Origin: Sepioteuthis lessoniana
Lineage: Eukaryota; Mollusca; Cephalopoda; Myopsida; Loliginidae
Assembly: GCA_963585895.1 (NCBI GenBank)
Contig: OY757939.1
Span: forward strand, 25,396,323 to 25,460,322
Length of the DNA stretch: 64,000 nt
Direction: 5' to 3'
Below, one piece after another: positions 61,376 through 64,000 of the stretch. Numbering within the stretch: position 1 is the first letter of the stretch; every line of letters starts with the position of its first letter. Below the pieces are notes generated by a model, which had not been told where the DNA came from, did not search any database, and saw only the letters and a program-made list of their open reading frames with translations. A program made the position numbers and the translations under genes.

Positions 61376-62375
61376 TGTCCTGTTTGTCTTACTTATTATG
61401 TAATTTGAACGGCAATAGATCGAATGAAAGATTATAGTCTCACATAAAAATAAGAAAGAAACGATATCTCTCTGAAACTATTACTGACGCAACCTACGTG
61501 GATGATCTTACGCTTCTTGTAAATAAACACGCTTAGGTCGAATCTCATTCAGTATAGCCGTTTTAAAAATCAAGTTTTTTTTTTATCTCTTCGTTTGAGA
61601 TCTCATTTCTCTTGTTGCCATGCGCTGAGCTCAGGTCATACAGCCAAAATATCTGATATACGAGTCTTACCAGTAATAAAGATTTGATTATAACTCAGCC
61701 GGACACAACAATCTGGGCCACTTAGAATAAAGAATTTTTTCAACACCAAATCCCACAAAAGGTGAGACATGTCAGACTGAAAGTAGATCTGCCGGGTTTC
61801 TTACTATCCCAAGGTGACATTGCCGATAAGAATAACGGTCATAAAGATGTTTGCTCCTCGTAAAGGTCACAGAAGAAAAGAAAAAAAAAAGAAGAGCTAC
61901 AATTGTATTTTCTTATCTATGTATTCCAAAATCATCCTAGAACGTCTTGTCAGTAGTTCTTCGTTATCCGCGTTGGATAAAACAATCAGCGGATATCTAA
62001 ACCGGGGATAGTACTGAACTCTCTAAGGAAGAGATGAAAAGTTCTCGGCCCAACGAAAAGAAAGATTAAAAAAGAGAACACTTCATATATATAAAGAAAG
62101 ATTCATGGTAATTTTATCAGGGCTGTTTTTTCTCATCAATAGACACCAATCTTATAGACGAAGTTGTTTGATAATGATCTATGCTTCTGTCACAAATGTG
62201 ACTTGGTATTCTTCCAAGAAAGAAGACACACCAACAGATAAAAAAAATCGTTTATACCTTCGCTTTTAAAATTCAACGTTTAACTTCGTATATATGCTTT
62301 TTATTTTAAATAGTGTTTGGTTTTAATTTAACTTATTTGTGCCGCTAATTTCCCACCCCCGCAATTTTTATGGTT
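61376..62375. other. Unassigned AT-rich DNA
   Basis: No gene. A 65-codon frame at 61814-62011 has a Lys/Arg-rich stretch but no recognisable family. Confidence 0.4.
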
Positions 62376-62965
62376 TACAATATTAATAACTTATACCCTT
62401 TTGACTTTTTCGACACGCCATTTTTATTTCTATCTCCTGGCTTTACATTTTTTGTTTATTTGAACGATTATATTTCGTTTTATCGACATTGTAGAATTCC
62501 AGAAATATTCGCCATTTTTTAATTCCAAATAATTAAGTCAACTCGAAAATAACGAAGTCAAAAAAAGAAAAAAATGTGAATTTCTTCTGAATCCTTAAAT
62601 AACCATTGAATTATAAAAGTCATTCATTAAACACTGAAAATTCCATTAAAATTTGATTATTCCCTCATTTTTTGTGGTCTTTTTTTCAATCAAAGGTAGT
62701 GATTTGTGACAATACAAAAGGTCGATGGCGGCCATGTTGTTAATACTTATAATATTAATAACTTATTCCCAATACACTTTTTTTTCTGTCCGCCATTTTT
62801 ATCTCTATCTGATAGCTTTGCATTCCATTTCAAAGATTTATTTGCTTTTTCTATAAGTTCATGTATTAAGACAACTTGAAAAGAACGAAATCAAAATAAG
62901 ATATTGTATACCTTTTCGAATTTCTTCTGGATCCTTAAAAATACTTCATATCAATAACCATTTTT
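62376..62965. repeat. Direct duplication, ~370-bp offset
   Basis: AATATTAATAACTTAT, CGCCATTTTTAT, TCTATCTCCTGGCTTT, GAATTTCTTCTGAATCCTTA (62388-62600) recur in order at 62751-62940 with substitutions. Confidence 0.75.
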
Positions 62966-62998
62966 ACCGATATCTATATCTATATCTATATATACATA
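62966..62998. repeat. (ATATCT)n microsatellite
   Basis: TATCTATATCTATATC run. Confidence 0.85.
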
Positions 62999-63170
62999 TA
63001 TACCTTTAAGAAAAACAAAAACCTGGTCACATTAGGATTATAAATTTATTTCCATCCTGTTATGTTTATTGATATGAATCAATAACATCAAAAATAACAA
63101 AACTTCTTCAGATCTAATGGATAAAATAATTACAGTCAGAATAAATAAATAAATTCAGCCTTTACAATTT
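62999..63170 (-). mobile_element. Penelope-like 3' tail, second copy
   Basis: TACCTTTAAGAAAAAC, GGATTATAAATTTATTTCC, CTTCTTCAGATCTAATGG parallel 46659-46795, the tail of the GIY-YIG-bearing Penelope-like element. No coding part. Confidence 0.8.
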
Positions 63171-63360
63171 TTTAGAAAATATTGAGACTCTTCAAAACAT
63201 AAAATTCCAGATTGTCAATCTCGTAGATTATAATAATGAATTAATTTATATGACTAATTTATAAGATTATTAATTGATATATCATAAATTATTAATTGCA
63301 TTAATTAATATAATTAATTATATGATTAATTAATATAATCAATAAAAATGTATTATTATA
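63171..63360. other. AT-rich, TTAATTAATA-type simple sequence
   Basis: TAATTAATATAATTAATTAT-type runs at 63270-63345. Confidence 0.7.
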
Positions 63361-63600
63361 ATCATTTAATTTCTTTTCGCTTTTTTTCAAACAAGCGTTA
63401 GCTGATTGTCTTTCACGGGAGTCTGAATGATTTCAAGACTCAAATGTCCAGAACTCTGCTTAGTATCTGGCTGATCTTAACGCTGTAGTTTGGATGGTCT
63501 CGATTATTCCTCCAGTTTCCAACTCTTCCTTCTTCTTTCTGAGACTTTGGAAACCGTCCCGAAAACACCATTTACAATGGGTATTACCATTACTCCTATG
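63361..63600 (-). pseudogene. LINE X 3' end fragment
   Basis: On plus AAGCGTTAGCTGATTGTCTT, GAATGATTTCAAGACTC, GTCTCGATTATTCCTC, AAACCGTCCCGAAAACACC match the shared LINE X end in the 38.5-39.7 kb series. Confidence 0.75.
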
Positions 63601-63990
63601 TTCAATGGCAAGTCGGCTGACTGCATCTCTGCTGAAGGGTAAGACTCCCCCAGTTAGTGTCCTGGATATGAGTCTAAACCAACTGATGGTGAAGCTGCAG
63701 TAATGCTGGATCTGTAGGGATTGCGGGATACCTCTTTATTGCCATCGCTCCCAGATTGACTATGGCTCGGGCTGGTAAGTACTTATGCTAAACCGAATAG
63801 TTTGAAATACAAATGTTTGTTTTACATTTAACTGAGTGTAAATAAATGACAGCTTAGTTGTCAAATCGAGCAACTTGAAAGCATATAACTATATGCAAAC
63901 AAATAACTAAAAAATATATATTTATTTGTATTAGATAGAAACAAAAATGAAGTTATTAAATGGTGAAAAATAAGATCAGGCTCGTTTAAA
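63601..63990 (+). mobile_element. VR retroposon, truncated by window end
   Basis: AAGTCGGCTGACTGCATCTC head start, CTGCAGTAATGCTGG, CCATCGCTCCCAGATTGAC, then array (ACTTATGCTAAACCGAATAG). The tail is not reached in a recognisable form. Confidence 0.82.
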
Positions 63991-64000
63991 AAATGTTTAG

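Overview
This 64 kb window reads as repeat-dense, AT-rich metazoan intergenic or intronic DNA. I could not support a single ordinary host gene, tRNA gene or rRNA gene in it. The RTE-type reverse-transcriptase fragments, the mixture of tRNA-derived SINEs with Penelope-like elements, and the long (TA)n, (GT)n and (GA)n tracts point to a coleoid cephalopod, probably an octopus-type genome. That assignment is an inference from familiarity with these families, not from a marker gene.

The dominant component is one family, called here the VR (VNTR retroposon). It has about 36 pieces and covers roughly a fifth of the window. Sense structure: a conserved head of about 290 bp starting near TTGCCCAGTCGGCTG, a variable array of units of about 52 or 70 bp, then a 3' tail ending in TTGATATGCCAT plus an AACC-rich end. 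Two copies (13488-14052 and 57830-58411) have perfect 12-bp target-site duplications, so the unit is a genuine retroposon with exact ends. Its 3' tail is shared with a tRNA-headed SINE (S1), which suggests both use the same LINE machinery. I do not recognise VR as a described element. The layout recalls hominid SVA only by analogy.

Other elements: five tRNA-like SINE families (S1-S5). S1, S2 and S3 each have at least one copy with a clear target-site duplication. Seven pieces of an RTE-like LINE end in (TGA)n. A second LINE ('X') forms a head-to-tail series of truncated 3' ends at 38.5-39.8 kb. Two Penelope-like elements (9.7-11.1 kb and 46.7-47.8 kb) retain GIY-YIG domains. DNA-transposon relics are a Tc1-like copy at 2.7-3.2 kb, an internally deleted mariner at 26.8-27.7 kb with a second mariner end at 7.9-8.1 kb, and a hAT-like foldback element at 58.5-59.4 kb. 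A solo LTR at 31651-31909 has a 5-bp duplication, and a degenerate LTR pair lies at 15.36-16.7 kb.

Layout. 0-6 kb: SINEs, VR and Tc1. 6-12 kb: microsatellites, Penelope tails and the first Penelope-like copy. 12-16 kb: an inverted-repeat element, SINE S2, VR and the LTR pair. 16-22 kb: GC-rich blocks, S3 and VR. 22-33 kb: VR and S1, a 97-bp tandem repeat, RTE, mariner, and nested insertions including the solo LTR. 33-36 kb: mostly unassigned DNA, then VR. 36-41 kb: LINE X and VR. 41-44 kb: an inverted-repeat element and a large GA/TA block. 44-53 kb: RTE, SINEs and the second Penelope-like copy. 53-58 kb: VR arrays. 58-64 kb: the hAT-like element, S1, unassigned AT-rich DNA, LINE X and VR.

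No genes act together here. The biology is a nested record of retroposition. Recurrent CTGATGA...GAAA signatures at Penelope and SINE 3' ends, reminiscent of hammerhead ribozyme cores, are the second most interesting theme.
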